Shown: positions 32,101 through 40,652 of the stretch, piece after piece | Numbering within the stretch: the stretch's first letter is position 1 | Layout of the letters: each line of letters opens with the position of its first letter | NCBI GenBank assembly: GCA_947305805.1 | Contig: CAMZEM010000006.1 | Location: 1-41,749, forward strand | Origin: an uncultured Clostridia bacterium | Lineage (GTDB): Bacteria; Bacillota; Clostridia; Oscillospirales; UBA644 | Reading direction: 5' to 3' | Length of the DNA: 41,749 nt | The notes under the pieces: generated by a model | The model's database searches: none | What the model was told of the DNA's origin: nothing | What the model saw: the letters and a program-made list of their open reading frames with translations, nothing else | Position numbers and translations under genes: made by a program

Positions 32101-32752
32101 AAAAGCAGGTACCACAAGTATTCATATCTATGACAAAGATGGCGACGGCAAGGTTGAATTGATTACTGTTAAATTCGTAGTCGGCAACCCTGTTATCGAA
32201 AAAACGATTAATGTAGATGAACTCATTCAGATTGCGGATATTTCCGAATTAAGCGGAAAAACAATTAAGGGAATCTCTTCAAGCAGTAGCTCAAGAGTAT
32301 CCGTTTCATCTGTTAACGGACAGTATGTTTTAAAGGGAGAATCAGGCGGTTCTGCCGATGTAACAGTTACTTTAGGCGATGATTCACAATATATTATCAG
32401 AGTAACTGTAAGATCTTCATCAAGTTCAGGAAGTTCAAGTTCAACAACCACCTCTCCAAAACTTTCCCTTAGTCCCTCTTCTTCTGTAAAAGGAGGAAGC
32501 GAGGTTAAAGCAACCCTGTCTAATTTAAACAGTATGCATCGGGATATTCTGTGGAAGATCACTGGTTCAGGTGCAACGTTTGAGGGAGGGGTAAAAGAGA
32601 TCTCTTATTCTGCAACAGTATTGACAAAAGAAGAAGTAATTGTTTATACTGCTGATGTAACAGAGGAAACAGTAGTTAAAATTGAAGCATATTATAAAAC
32701 TTCCGAATCTAAAATTGGTGAGATAACTCTTACAATCAAACCTCAGTCTTAA
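29126..32752 (+). CDS. Large surface lipoprotein with multiple bacterial Ig-like (Big_2) domains
   Basis: Signal and lipobox LVAFLAACGEE; repeated modules such as VSINAMEQTLDVGGVTVLTPTVLPADATNKAVSWTTSDPSVAIVSSGVVTAVGAGTAIVTA; Ser/Gly and Pro/Glu/Asn/Thr linkers; RBS AAAGGTGG. Confidence 0.9.
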   Translation: MKHRFHKITALLLAAAMLVAFLAACGEEPVDLQSVYKFSETAVTLNAGENYALLIYDDTYSDRSYTAVWSSNNPAAVSVEQSGFITALAAGTATVTANLHFDKENQDVTLNCAITVLETNIAVTGVSINAMEQTLDVGGVTVLTPTVLPADATNKAVSWTTSDPSVAIVSSGVVTAVGAGTAIVTAVTDDGGKTADCIITVNTPVDTFESLTLNKTSVSVAVGKTTSLTATIKPTGIAADIIWTSADESIATVLNGTITGVKAGTTTITATLNDKVTNKVATCKVTVTSSTSSTSSGSSSSGNSGSSSSGNSGSSGSSSGTSTTVKATSVKFDVQSMTVYVGQKGPWKFNPTVTPANTTEKGTWTSNNPSVAAVDSEGNITIGDIGSSYFEMATITYTVGSKSASGVVVVMAASSNPNPENNETENQQGENQTPSENTNPNENEQTPSENTETQTPSTGEKAVTSLILAEDTATINVGQAYAIEFDAYPKDAVGTYTWLSANEAIATVTASGVVTGQAVGETTVTVTETKSGISQTCKVVVKLKEAESVTLSNANVTLPLGQTYTLYATVTPDDTSETLTWTSQYPEIVSVSPLADGKSALIASLQSGTVVITASTPSGKKAECTVASGVTGYDSGDVTQQVSSKIKVSVVVIASGDLEQGNAYSAYLTFSPALSTAQQATLMYAISTQDNTVAITRTSANDYTKNSFTITPTVAAGSATLTGFVSSSDASLQFEYEPKTVSILSPSADIKTPIKSLTMSPTSLSLYSKATSVIAVTPTPSNNDDELTWFSSNESVAKVVGNKFSATVIAVGAGTATITAKTRGNLTTNKVTATCRVTVSATGSVDTGRSVIGVMQGSTYQPTNADIGATGSFAMSPTWTPGSVFVSGGTDNSYALTIDKNGLITIGDNVPIGTTLATSVSYAIANAGTLVQKDFTIMVINAKATGSTTSAPTVTMNVSVGDIGDFSNYPGTYYTSDNPQVVRINNSTWYAEKAGTTSIHIYDKDGDGKVELITVKFVVGNPVIEKTINVDELIQIADISELSGKTIKGISSSSSSRVSVSSVNGQYVLKGESGGSADVTVTLGDDSQYIIRVTVRSSSSSGSSSSTTTSPKLSLSPSSSVKGGSEVKATLSNLNSMHRDILWKITGSGATFEGGVKEISYSATVLTKEEVIVYTADVTEETVVKIEAYYKTSESKIGEITLTIKPQS
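30014..30080 (+). repeat. Short tandem repeat in the Ser/Gly linker (about 24-bp unit)
   Basis: GGTTCGTCTTCTTCCGGAAACTCC then GGATCGTCTTCTTCCGGCAACTCC then a degenerate third copy. Confidence 0.7.
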
Positions 32753-32791
32753 TAGTCTAGAATAAAACGATATTAAACAACAGCAAAAATC

Positions 32792-32824
32792 GGGGAAGCG
32801 CTTACGGCGCTTCCCCTGTTTTTT
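32792..32824. terminator. Bidirectional terminator
   Basis: GGGGAAGCGC-ttacg-GCGCTTCCCC with TGTTTTTT on plus and GATTTTTG on minus. Confidence 0.85.
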
Positions 32825-32835
32825 ATATTCGGTTT

Positions 32836-34065
32836 TCAGTCAATCTTTTTTCTTCTCACAAACGAGTAGGGCGGAACGTAGTCTTCATATTCGATGTATA
32901 CGGGCATTTCGGCGTGCGGCGCGGAAAGAATAAACTCGCCGTTTTCATTATACATTCTGCCTATAGTAAACGTCTGATACGGTCTGCCGGGAGAGATTAT
33001 TTCGCACGTTTCGCCTACCGAAAACTTGTTTCGCTGAGATACTTTTAGCAGTTTTTTTGCGGGATCGTATCTTTCAACCGTGGCTATAAGCTCATAGTCG
33101 CGGATATACGAAGATTCCTTGTAATTCTGTCCGTTCTGCGGTTTTCCGAAGTAAAATCCCTCGTAATATTCCCTGTGGCTTACCTTGCAGACCTCTTCAT
33201 AGTAGCTTTCGAGGTTTTCGGAATACTTCATAATGTCCGTAAAGCAGTCGTCAACGGCTTTTCTGTATGCCGCGGTAACGGAAGCCACGTAAAACTCCGT
33301 TTTTACGCGACCTTCTATCTTAAAGCTGTTTATTCCGGCGCGGACAAGCTCGGGAATATGCGTTATCATGCATATATCGCGCGAATTCATTATATACGTT
33401 CCCGTGTCAGTCTCTTCAATCGGGAAATATTCGCCGGGACGCTTTTCTTCCGTAAGCGCGTATTTCCACCTGCACGGCTGAGCGCATTCGCCTCTGTTTG
33501 CGCTTCTGCCCGCCATGAAATCCGAAAGAAGACATCTGCCTGAATACGATACGCACATCGCGCCGTGAACGAAAGCTTCAAGTTCGAGATCGTCGGGAAT
33601 GTTCTCTCTTATCCGCGATATTTCGTCAAGCGAAAGCTCTCTGCCAAGAACTATGCGTTTCGCGCCCGTTTCGTACCAGAATCTGCAGGACTCCGAGTTT
33701 ACGGTTGACGCCTGTGTTGAAATATGTATTTCGAGGTTCGGCGCATATTTTTTTGTTAACATCAGAAGTCCGGGGTCGGTAACTATCACACCGTCTGCGC
33801 CCGCGTCCGCAACGCCTTTTATGTATTCGGGAAACATCTCCGTTTCGTCGTCGTGAGGGACTGCGTTGCACGCAACGTATACTTTTGCGCCTTTTGTATG
33901 CGCAAAATCAATGCCTGCCGCCATATCGCGCGGCGGAAAGTTTGCCGAGGCGGTTCTGAGCGAAAAATGCTCGCCGCCGATATAGACAGCGTCCGCGCCG
34001 TATAAAACGGCGTAAACGAGCTTTGAATAATCGCCTGCGGGGGATAAAATTTCGGGTTTTTTCAT
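32836..34065 (-). CDS. U32 family peptidase / tRNA-hydroxylation type protein
   Basis: PEILSPAGDYSKLVYAVLYGADAVYIGG; ELEAFVHGAMCVSYSGRCLLSDFMAGRSANRGECAQPCRWKY; INSFKIEGRVKTEFYVA. Confidence 0.93.
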   Translation of the reverse strand: MKKPEILSPAGDYSKLVYAVLYGADAVYIGGEHFSLRTASANFPPRDMAAGIDFAHTKGAKVYVACNAVPHDDETEMFPEYIKGVADAGADGVIVTDPGLLMLTKKYAPNLEIHISTQASTVNSESCRFWYETGAKRIVLGRELSLDEISRIRENIPDDLELEAFVHGAMCVSYSGRCLLSDFMAGRSANRGECAQPCRWKYALTEEKRPGEYFPIEETDTGTYIMNSRDICMITHIPELVRAGINSFKIEGRVKTEFYVASVTAAYRKAVDDCFTDIMKYSENLESYYEEVCKVSHREYYEGFYFGKPQNGQNYKESSYIRDYELIATVERYDPAKKLLKVSQRNKFSVGETCEIISPGRPYQTFTIGRMYNENGEFILSAPHAEMPVYIEYEDYVPPYSFVRRKKID

Positions 34066-34085
34066 CTGAAATCTCCGTAAAAATC

Positions 34086-34114
34086 AGCCGCGTCCCTGAA
34101 AGAACGCGGCTTTT
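34086..34114. terminator. Hairpin terminator between gpmI and the U32 gene
   Basis: GCCGCGT-ccctgaaaga-ACGCGGC followed by TTTTTT on plus; T-rich also on minus. Confidence 0.6.
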
Positions 34115-34117
34115 TTG

Positions 34118-35686
34118 CTATTTTATTATGCTGTCAAGCCACATTGAGGGTTTTTCTATACCCATTATCTTCACTACCGTTGCGGCAACGTTTGCAAGTC
34201 CGAAAGAACCGGGGGCGATTTCGTATTTTTCGTTTTTGTCGTAAACAATAAACGGAACGGGGTTTAAGGTGTGCGCCGTCTTCGGTTTCGGGGGCTGACC
34301 CTCTTTCTTTTTCTCGTACATTTCGTCCGCATTGCCGTGGTCTGCGGTAACAAGAAGCGTATAGCCCGCCTTGTCAACGGCTTCGATTATTCTCGCAAGG
34401 CAGATATCAACCGTTGCAACGGCAATCTGCGCCGCGGCGTAGTTTCCGGTATGTCCCACCATGTCGCCGTTCGGGAAATTGCAGCGGATAAAATCGTATT
34501 CGCCGCTTAAAATCACTTCGCAGAGTCTGTCGGTTATTTCTGCGGCTTTCATCCACGGCCTCTGTTCGAAAGGAACGATATCGGAAGGTATTTCTTCAAA
34601 AACTTCGAGTTTGTCGTTGAATTTCTCACTGCGGTTGCCGTTCCAGAAATATGTAACGTGGCCGTATTTCTGAGTTTCGGATATGGCGAACTGTTTTTTG
34701 CCGTGTTTTACGAGAAGCTCGGAGAGCGTGTGTTTGATGCTCGGCGGAGAAACGAGGTAGTTTTTGGGTATTTTAAGGTCGCCGTCGTATTCGAGCATGC
34801 CGGCATACATAACCTTGGGCGAACGGACTTTGTCAAATTTGTCAAACGTATCGCCGCCGTCAAAGGTTTTGCTTATCTCTATTGCTCTGTCGCCGCGGAA
34901 GTTGAAAAGCACGAAACTGTCACCGTCGTTTACGGTGCCTACGGGTTTGCCGTTATTTGCGATAACAAACGGGGGAATATCCTGGTCTATCGCGCCTGTT
35001 TCTGCCCTGAGCGTTTCGAGAGCTTTGGATGCGGACTCAAAATATCTGCCGTCTCCCAGAACGTGGGTATGCCAGCCCTTTTCAACCATTGCCCAGTTTG
35101 CCTCGTAGCGGTCCATTGTTATCTGCATACGTCCGCCGCCGGAAGCGATTTTTGCGTCGAAAGAGGAATCCGAAAGTTCGGAGAGCACTTTTTCAAGCTC
35201 GTCTATATACTGGGGAGCGGAAGTTGCGGGAACGTCACGTCCGTCAAGAAGAATATGAACTCTTACCGTTTTTACACCGTCCTCTTTTGCTCTGCGGATA
35301 AGCGCGAATAGGTGTTTTATGTTTGAATGTACGTTTCCGTCCGAAAGAAGACCGAGAAAATGCATTGCGCCGTTTTTGCAGAAAGAAACGAGGTTTTTCC
35401 ATGTTTCGGATTCAAAAATCTTTCCGCTTTCTATGCTTTCGTTAACGAGTTTTGCGCCCTGCGAGTATATCTGGCCGCAGCCGAGAGCGTTGTGTCCAAC
35501 CTCGCTGTTGCCCATATCGTCGTCGGAGGGAAGACCTACCGCCGTGCCGTGAGCCTTGATATCCACGTAGGGACACGTTGCTTTTAATCTGTCAAGAACG
35601 GGCGTATATGCGCTCATTACGGCGTTACCGTAATCGCTCGCATTTGTGCCTACGCCGTCCATTACAACAAGTACTGTTTTTTTCAT
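34118..35686 (-). CDS. gpmI: 2,3-bisphosphoglycerate-independent phosphoglycerate mutase
   Basis: VLVVMDGVG; MGNSEVGHNALGCGQIYSQGAKLVNESI; LLSDGNVHSNIKHL; VHILLDGRDVPATSA; TADHGNADEM. Confidence 0.95.
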   Translation of the reverse strand: MKKTVLVVMDGVGTNASDYGNAVMSAYTPVLDRLKATCPYVDIKAHGTAVGLPSDDDMGNSEVGHNALGCGQIYSQGAKLVNESIESGKIFESETWKNLVSFCKNGAMHFLGLLSDGNVHSNIKHLFALIRRAKEDGVKTVRVHILLDGRDVPATSAPQYIDELEKVLSELSDSSFDAKIASGGGRMQITMDRYEANWAMVEKGWHTHVLGDGRYFESASKALETLRAETGAIDQDIPPFVIANNGKPVGTVNDGDSFVLFNFRGDRAIEISKTFDGGDTFDKFDKVRSPKVMYAGMLEYDGDLKIPKNYLVSPPSIKHTLSELLVKHGKKQFAISETQKYGHVTYFWNGNRSEKFNDKLEVFEEIPSDIVPFEQRPWMKAAEITDRLCEVILSGEYDFIRCNFPNGDMVGHTGNYAAAQIAVATVDICLARIIEAVDKAGYTLLVTADHGNADEMYEKKKEGQPPKPKTAHTLNPVPFIVYDKNEKYEIAPGSFGLANVAATVVKIMGIEKPSMWLDSIIK

Positions 35687-35696
35687 CGCTTTTTCC

Positions 35697-36917
35697 TTAT
35701 TCCTGATTCATTGATTTTTCGAGATTTGATTTGATATGACAAAGAAGCTCGTCAAGATTTACCGCTTTTTTGTTTTCTATTGTCGAAAGCGCCGCAAGAG
35801 ATTTTGTCATAATGCCGCTTTCAACGGTTTTTATGCACGCATTTTCAAGTTTGTTTGCAAAATCGCAAAGCTCATTTATTCCGTCAAGCTCGCCGCGCTT
35901 TCTCAGTCCGCCCGTCCACGCAAAAATCGTTGCTATCGGGTTAGTGGACGTTTTTTCGCCGCGAAGATGAGCGTAATAATGGCGCTGGACGGTGCCGTGC
36001 GCCGCCTCATACTCAAAATTGCCGTCGGGCGAAACGAGCACGGACGTCATCATGGCAAGATCGCCGAAAGCCGTTGCAAGCATATCGGACATAACATCGC
36101 CGTCGTAATTTTTGCATGCCCAGATAAAACCGCCTTCGGAACGGATTACTCTTGCAACCGCGTCGTCAATGAGCGTGTAAAAATAGTCTTCAAGACCTGC
36201 CGCCCCGAATTTTTCGCGGTATTCGCCGTCGTAAATTTCCTGAAAAATATCCTTGAAGCGGTGATCGTAAGTTTTGGAAATGGTATCTTTTGCCGCAAAC
36301 CAGATCGGCTGACGCGTAGAAAGCGCATAGTTAAAGCATGCGCGGGCAAAAGACGCTATGCTCGCGTCTGTATTGTGCATGCCCATAACAACGCCGTTTC
36401 CGTCAAATTCCTTTACGGTAAGGCGTTTTTCCTCGCCGTTTTTACCGGTTATGACAAGCTCGGCTTTCGATCCGGCTTCAACCTTTGACTCAACTGCGGA
36501 ATATATATCGCCGTATGCGTGACGCGCAATCGTAATAGGCTTTTTCCATGTGGGAATATACGGTTTTATGCCGTTAATGAGTATCGGAGCGCGGAAAACC
36601 GTGCCGTCAAGAATCGCTCTGATCGTTCCGTTCGGGCTTTTCCACATCTTCTTTAATTTATACTCTTCAACGCGCTGCGCATTCGGAGTAATCGTTGCGC
36701 ATTTTACCGCCACTCCGTATTTTTTCGTTGCGTTTGCGGCGTCAACGGTTACGCGGTCGTCCGTTTTGTCTCTGTTTTCAAGCCCGAGATCGTAATATTC
36801 GGTTTTAAGGTCGATATACGGGCAGAGAAGCTCGTCTTTCGTTTTCTGCCAGATAATCCGGGTCATTTCGTCGCCGTCCATCTCAACGAGCGGCGTTTTC
36901 ATCTGTATTTTTTTCAT
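35697..36917 (-). CDS. icd: NADP-dependent isocitrate dehydrogenase (eukaryote-like type)
   Basis: [106 protein letters not shown]. Confidence 0.95.
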   Translation of the reverse strand: MKKIQMKTPLVEMDGDEMTRIIWQKTKDELLCPYIDLKTEYYDLGLENRDKTDDRVTVDAANATKKYGVAVKCATITPNAQRVEEYKLKKMWKSPNGTIRAILDGTVFRAPILINGIKPYIPTWKKPITIARHAYGDIYSAVESKVEAGSKAELVITGKNGEEKRLTVKEFDGNGVVMGMHNTDASIASFARACFNYALSTRQPIWFAAKDTISKTYDHRFKDIFQEIYDGEYREKFGAAGLEDYFYTLIDDAVARVIRSEGGFIWACKNYDGDVMSDMLATAFGDLAMMTSVLVSPDGNFEYEAAHGTVQRHYYAHLRGEKTSTNPIATIFAWTGGLRKRGELDGINELCDFANKLENACIKTVESGIMTKSLAALSTIENKKAVNLDELLCHIKSNLEKSMNQE

Positions 36918-36932
36918 AAATATCCTTTAAGG

Positions 36933-38186
36933 TCAGCTTCTCTTTGAAAGAACGTCTTTTTCGTAACGTTTTACTTCTTTGAGCCATTCCTCGCCTGCCG
37001 GTACGCCGGACTGATTGCAGAATTCCTCCCAGACGTATCCGAGCGGGAAATACTTGTATTCTTCGGTGAGGACGAGACGGGAGGTATAGTCGCCTTCAAG
37101 CTCCGCCTTTTTCAGCGCTTCCGTCGGTTCGAGAAGCGCGCTGAGAAGCGCTTTCTGAGTGCTTCTTACGCCGAGAACCCATGCCGCAACTCTGTTTATG
37201 CTTGCGTCAAAGTAGTCAAGCGCAATATTTACTCTGCCGGTAAGATCGTTTCTTACTATCTCCTGAGCAATCGCCCTGAGCTCGTCGTCAAAAATAACTA
37301 CGTGGTCGCTGTCCCAGCGGACGGGGCGCGAAACGTGAAGCATAAGCTCGTCCGCAAAGAGAGCCATAGCGCTGATTTTTGCGGAAATAACCTCCGTCGG
37401 GTGGAAGTGACCCGAGTCGAGCGTTACCATTATTTCGGGATGTTTTGCGGCATAACCCATGAAAAATTCGTGGGAACCTACAACATAGCTTTCGCTGCCT
37501 ATACCGAAAAGCTTGCTTTCAACGGAGTCTTTATTGTATTTCGGGTCGATTTTCTCTGCGAATATTCTGTCGAGAGCCTCCGCCATTCTTATTCTCGGCG
37601 AAAGCTTGTCTATCGGCGATTCCTTGCAGCCGTCGCACATCCAGAAGTTTGTATTGCATCTCTGACCAAGCTCTTTGCCGAAATATTCGGCTATTTTTCT
37701 GCAGCGGATACCGTGTTCGATCCAGAATTCGCGTATGCCTTTGTCGGGCGATGCAAGCGTAAAGCCGTCGTCGGAATATTTATGGCTGAAATAAGTGGGG
37801 TTGAAGTCAAGACCTATGCCGTTTTCCTTTGCAAAATCAATCCAGCCCGCAAAATGTTTCGGCTCAATTTCGTTTCTGTCTACGAATTTTCCGCCGTTTT
37901 CAAGGTAAATTGCGTGAAGGTTAAGCTTCTGCTTTTGGGGAATGAGCGAAAACGCCTCCGCAAGGTCCGCGCGAAGTTCGTCCGCGGTTCTCGCTTTTCC
38001 GGGATAATTGCCCGTTGTCTGAATTCCGCCGCCCGAGAGAGTGCTGCCTGTTTTTTCAAAGCCTCCTACGTCGTCTCCCTGCCAGCAGTGAAGCGAAATT
38101 TTGATTTTTTTGAGTTTTTCTATCGCAGCATCGGTATCAACGCCGATTGTTGCGTATTTTTCTTTGGCGAGAAGATAATTGCCCAT
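36933..38186 (-). CDS. rhaA: L-rhamnose isomerase
   Basis: [86 protein letters not shown]. Confidence 0.95.
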   Translation of the reverse strand: MGNYLLAKEKYATIGVDTDAAIEKLKKIKISLHCWQGDDVGGFEKTGSTLSGGGIQTTGNYPGKARTADELRADLAEAFSLIPQKQKLNLHAIYLENGGKFVDRNEIEPKHFAGWIDFAKENGIGLDFNPTYFSHKYSDDGFTLASPDKGIREFWIEHGIRCRKIAEYFGKELGQRCNTNFWMCDGCKESPIDKLSPRIRMAEALDRIFAEKIDPKYNKDSVESKLFGIGSESYVVGSHEFFMGYAAKHPEIMVTLDSGHFHPTEVISAKISAMALFADELMLHVSRPVRWDSDHVVIFDDELRAIAQEIVRNDLTGRVNIALDYFDASINRVAAWVLGVRSTQKALLSALLEPTEALKKAELEGDYTSRLVLTEEYKYFPLGYVWEEFCNQSGVPAGEEWLKEVKRYEKDVLSKRS

Positions 38187-38323
38187 TGTCTTTCCTCCGG
38201 TATCATGAATTTATTATTTTTCGGCAATATGCGCGAAGCGGACCGCCTATATTATAATATGTATGGAAGTTTTCCGCCACGCGGTGCGCGTCTTATAAAA
38301 AAAACGCCGTTTAACACAATAAC

Positions 38324-38352
38324 ATTTTAGCAAAATATATATAAAAAGTCAA
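38324..38352 (-). promoter_or_regulatory. Promoter of the rhaA-icd-gpmI unit
   Basis: Minus strand TTGACT-N17-TAAAAT. Confidence 0.6.
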
Positions 38353-38372
38353 GGGAAAATTTGCAATAATCC

Positions 38373-38401
38373 TTGACAATATTATGTTTATATGCTATAA
38401 T
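38373..38401 (+). promoter_or_regulatory. Perfect consensus sigma-A promoter
   Basis: TTGACA-N17-TATAAT. Confidence 0.8.
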
Positions 38402-38432
38402 GAATACGCCGAAAAGAGAAAGGGGGATGTTT

Positions 38433-38738
38433 ATGGCTGAAAAGAAAGCGGAATTTCTTATGTTCAAGGGCAAGCCGCTCGTCCGTATGGGAAATATGAT
38501 ATACTACGGCAATCCCGGCGATAAATACGTTGTAATGCTTCAGATACTTTCAACGGAAGATTTCAACGGCTTCAACCTTGCGCGCAAAGTTTCCGTACAG
38601 TTGCAGCTGACAGACCCGGACGTTAAGGCCGTTGACCGTATAGTAAAACGTTCCGACAAAGTGGGACTGTATCAGGCAATGGTTATAGCCGATATATGGC
38701 TTGAAAGGGCTCTTTCGGAGGACTCTGCTGCGGAATAA
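38433..38738 (+). CDS. Small conserved protein of unknown function (101 aa)
   Basis: MAEKKAEFLMFKGKPLVRMGNMIYYGNPGDKYVVMLQIL...; RBS AGGGGG 7 nt before ATG 38433. The tracked start at 38373 lies in the promoter. Confidence 0.8.
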   Translation: MAEKKAEFLMFKGKPLVRMGNMIYYGNPGDKYVVMLQILSTEDFNGFNLARKVSVQLQLTDPDVKAVDRIVKRSDKVGLYQAMVIADIWLERALSEDSAAE

Positions 38739-38826
38739 ACGGGATTTATTTGCAGTTTTTACATCTGTGTATAAAATCTTTACGTTGCAACCAACATTTT
38801 TGGTTATATTGACTAATAAAAAACTC

Positions 38827-38855
38827 TTGACAAATTTTAGCCAATATAGTAAAAT
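38827..38855 (+). promoter_or_regulatory. Promoter P1 of the uncharacterised lipoprotein gene
   Basis: TTGACA-N17-TAAAAT. Confidence 0.65.
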
Positions 38856-38896
38856 GTTTATATAACCACTGATTATCTACGAATATGTAATCTTTC

Positions 38897-38925
38897 TTGA
38901 CAAAGAAGAATTAGCATATTAAAAT
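38897..38925 (+). promoter_or_regulatory. Promoter P2 of the uncharacterised lipoprotein gene
   Basis: TTGACA-N17-TAAAAT, same hexamers and spacing as P1, 70 bp downstream. Confidence 0.6.
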
Positions 38926-38946
38926 TAGAAAGGATGAATCATCAGT

Positions 38947-40311
38947 ATGAAAAAATTCATTTCGATTATGTTGGTCCTTTTGCTGACCCTCGGTATTACG
39001 GTCGGATGCGCCGGCGGAGACAGCGGCGGTGTCAAGAATGGCGGCATAACAAGTAATGACCTTAAAGACAGCTCGGCAACACAGCAGCGTTGGCTCAGAC
39101 TTCCCGATACTTCCACCAACGTTTGCAAACTCGTTATCAACCCCGACGAATATTCCGGCGGCAGCTCGGGCAACTTCAACAGACTGGCTCTTAACCTCGG
39201 TCTTCTTGATGACAATAAAGCAGTTACACAAACTCTCAACGATCTTATCTTCGTTGTTGAAAGCAAATCCGCAAACGGCGTAGGCGGAACTGAAGTTTTC
39301 GTTCCTATCTACGATCAGGATGCGGAAGACGTTAACACCCGTTACACCGTTAAGAAAATGACTCTTGACGTAGACGGCACAAAAGTAAGCGCAACGATCC
39401 CCGGCGGCGACGAATCGTCTACTCAGAACATCACCATGAGAGATAAGATCCCCGTTGACTTCCAGACAGATATAGTTGCCGTTGTAGACGTTATTTCCAC
39501 AGCAGGCGCTAAATGGAAAGTTACCGGCGCTTCTCAGAAGCCGACTTACTCCATCCTCGCTCAGAACGATACGGACGCTACCGGACATTTCGCATTCAAC
39601 CTCACCGAGATTCTTTCTCAGCAGGTTACCGAAGACGACGATATCTCCGTTATGACTCTCAACGTAACCCTGGCCGTTATCGGCGCAGGACCGCTCGTAT
39701 TCGACAACTACAAAGTTCTCTCCATTGAAAGAGGATTCCAGTTTGCTGCAGCGGATGCTTCCACAACATGGTATCCCTACGGTATCGTTTCCACTCTTGA
39801 ATACCCCAACGGCACAGCTGCTGAGGTTATGGACTACTTTGCAGGTTACAGAACCGTAGCAAGAAGAATTACCTTCACAAAAGACGGCTCCTTCTATCTC
39901 GCAGGTAAAGTATACGGCAAACTCACATACGACGACAAGCAGAACCTTATGATAATCGAAGGCAACGGCTTCAATTACGTTGTATCTCCCAAGAGAAAAC
40001 AGTACATCACATTCTACAACAGCGAAGCAGATATGCTCAGCCGTTCCAACGGAACTTCCGAGCCCACAGACTCCACTCAGTACTGGACTGTAGGCTGCGG
40101 CAGAATTGAAGTAGACACAGATCTTTACGTATCCGTTGCTCTCGACGCTACCGCTTCTGTTGAACAGCTCTGCGAAGAAGCTAAGGATGCCGTAGGCGCA
40201 GGCAAGACAGCAAAGAGAATTGAAGAAAACATCAAATACTGGGATAAATACCTTGCAGCTATCACAATCCCGTCCGATCTCATTCTCGCATCTGCACCCG
40301 AAAAAGACTAA
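38947..40311 (+). CDS. Secreted lipoprotein of unknown function (454 aa)
   Basis: Signal peptide and lipobox MKKFISIMLVLLLTLGITVGCAGG; RBS AAAGGA. Confidence 0.85.
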   Translation: MKKFISIMLVLLLTLGITVGCAGGDSGGVKNGGITSNDLKDSSATQQRWLRLPDTSTNVCKLVINPDEYSGGSSGNFNRLALNLGLLDDNKAVTQTLNDLIFVVESKSANGVGGTEVFVPIYDQDAEDVNTRYTVKKMTLDVDGTKVSATIPGGDESSTQNITMRDKIPVDFQTDIVAVVDVISTAGAKWKVTGASQKPTYSILAQNDTDATGHFAFNLTEILSQQVTEDDDISVMTLNVTLAVIGAGPLVFDNYKVLSIERGFQFAAADASTTWYPYGIVSTLEYPNGTAAEVMDYFAGYRTVARRITFTKDGSFYLAGKVYGKLTYDDKQNLMIIEGNGFNYVVSPKRKQYITFYNSEADMLSRSNGTSEPTDSTQYWTVGCGRIEVDTDLYVSVALDATASVEQLCEEAKDAVGAGKTAKRIEENIKYWDKYLAAITIPSDLILASAPEKD

Positions 40312-40347
40312 TCCGAACTGATCGAAATTAAATAAAATAAATTACTG

Positions 40348-40381
40348 CGGGAGAATATGTTTTCATATTCTCCCGTTCTTT
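40348..40381 (+). terminator. Intrinsic terminator
   Basis: CGGGAGAATATG-tttt-CATATTCTCCCG (12-bp perfect stem) then TTCTTT. Confidence 0.85.
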
Positions 40382-40517
40382 ATGTCTCTGAATCCGCAGA
40401 TGCGTATACGGGTAAAAACGGTATATAAAACGGAAAACATCGAGCTTTTTGTATATTTTTGGTAATTATATACATTGGTGGCTTTGCAAATAAGTTAAAT
40501 TATGTTGAAAATAACAG

Positions 40518-40546
40518 TTTACATTTTGTAAATGATATGGTATAAT
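40518..40546 (+). promoter_or_regulatory. Promoter of the symporter gene with palindrome on the -35
   Basis: TTTACA-N17-TATAAT; TTTACA-ttt-TGTAAA palindrome at 40518-40532. Confidence 0.6.
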
Positions 40547-40652
40547 TATACAAATTCGGGTCCCGAACCGGGGTCTTTGGGAGATCAACGTCGGGCGGAA
40601 TAAAAAAATCTATTTTTTAAAGCAGTACACGCAGGAAAGGCAGGAAAATTAA

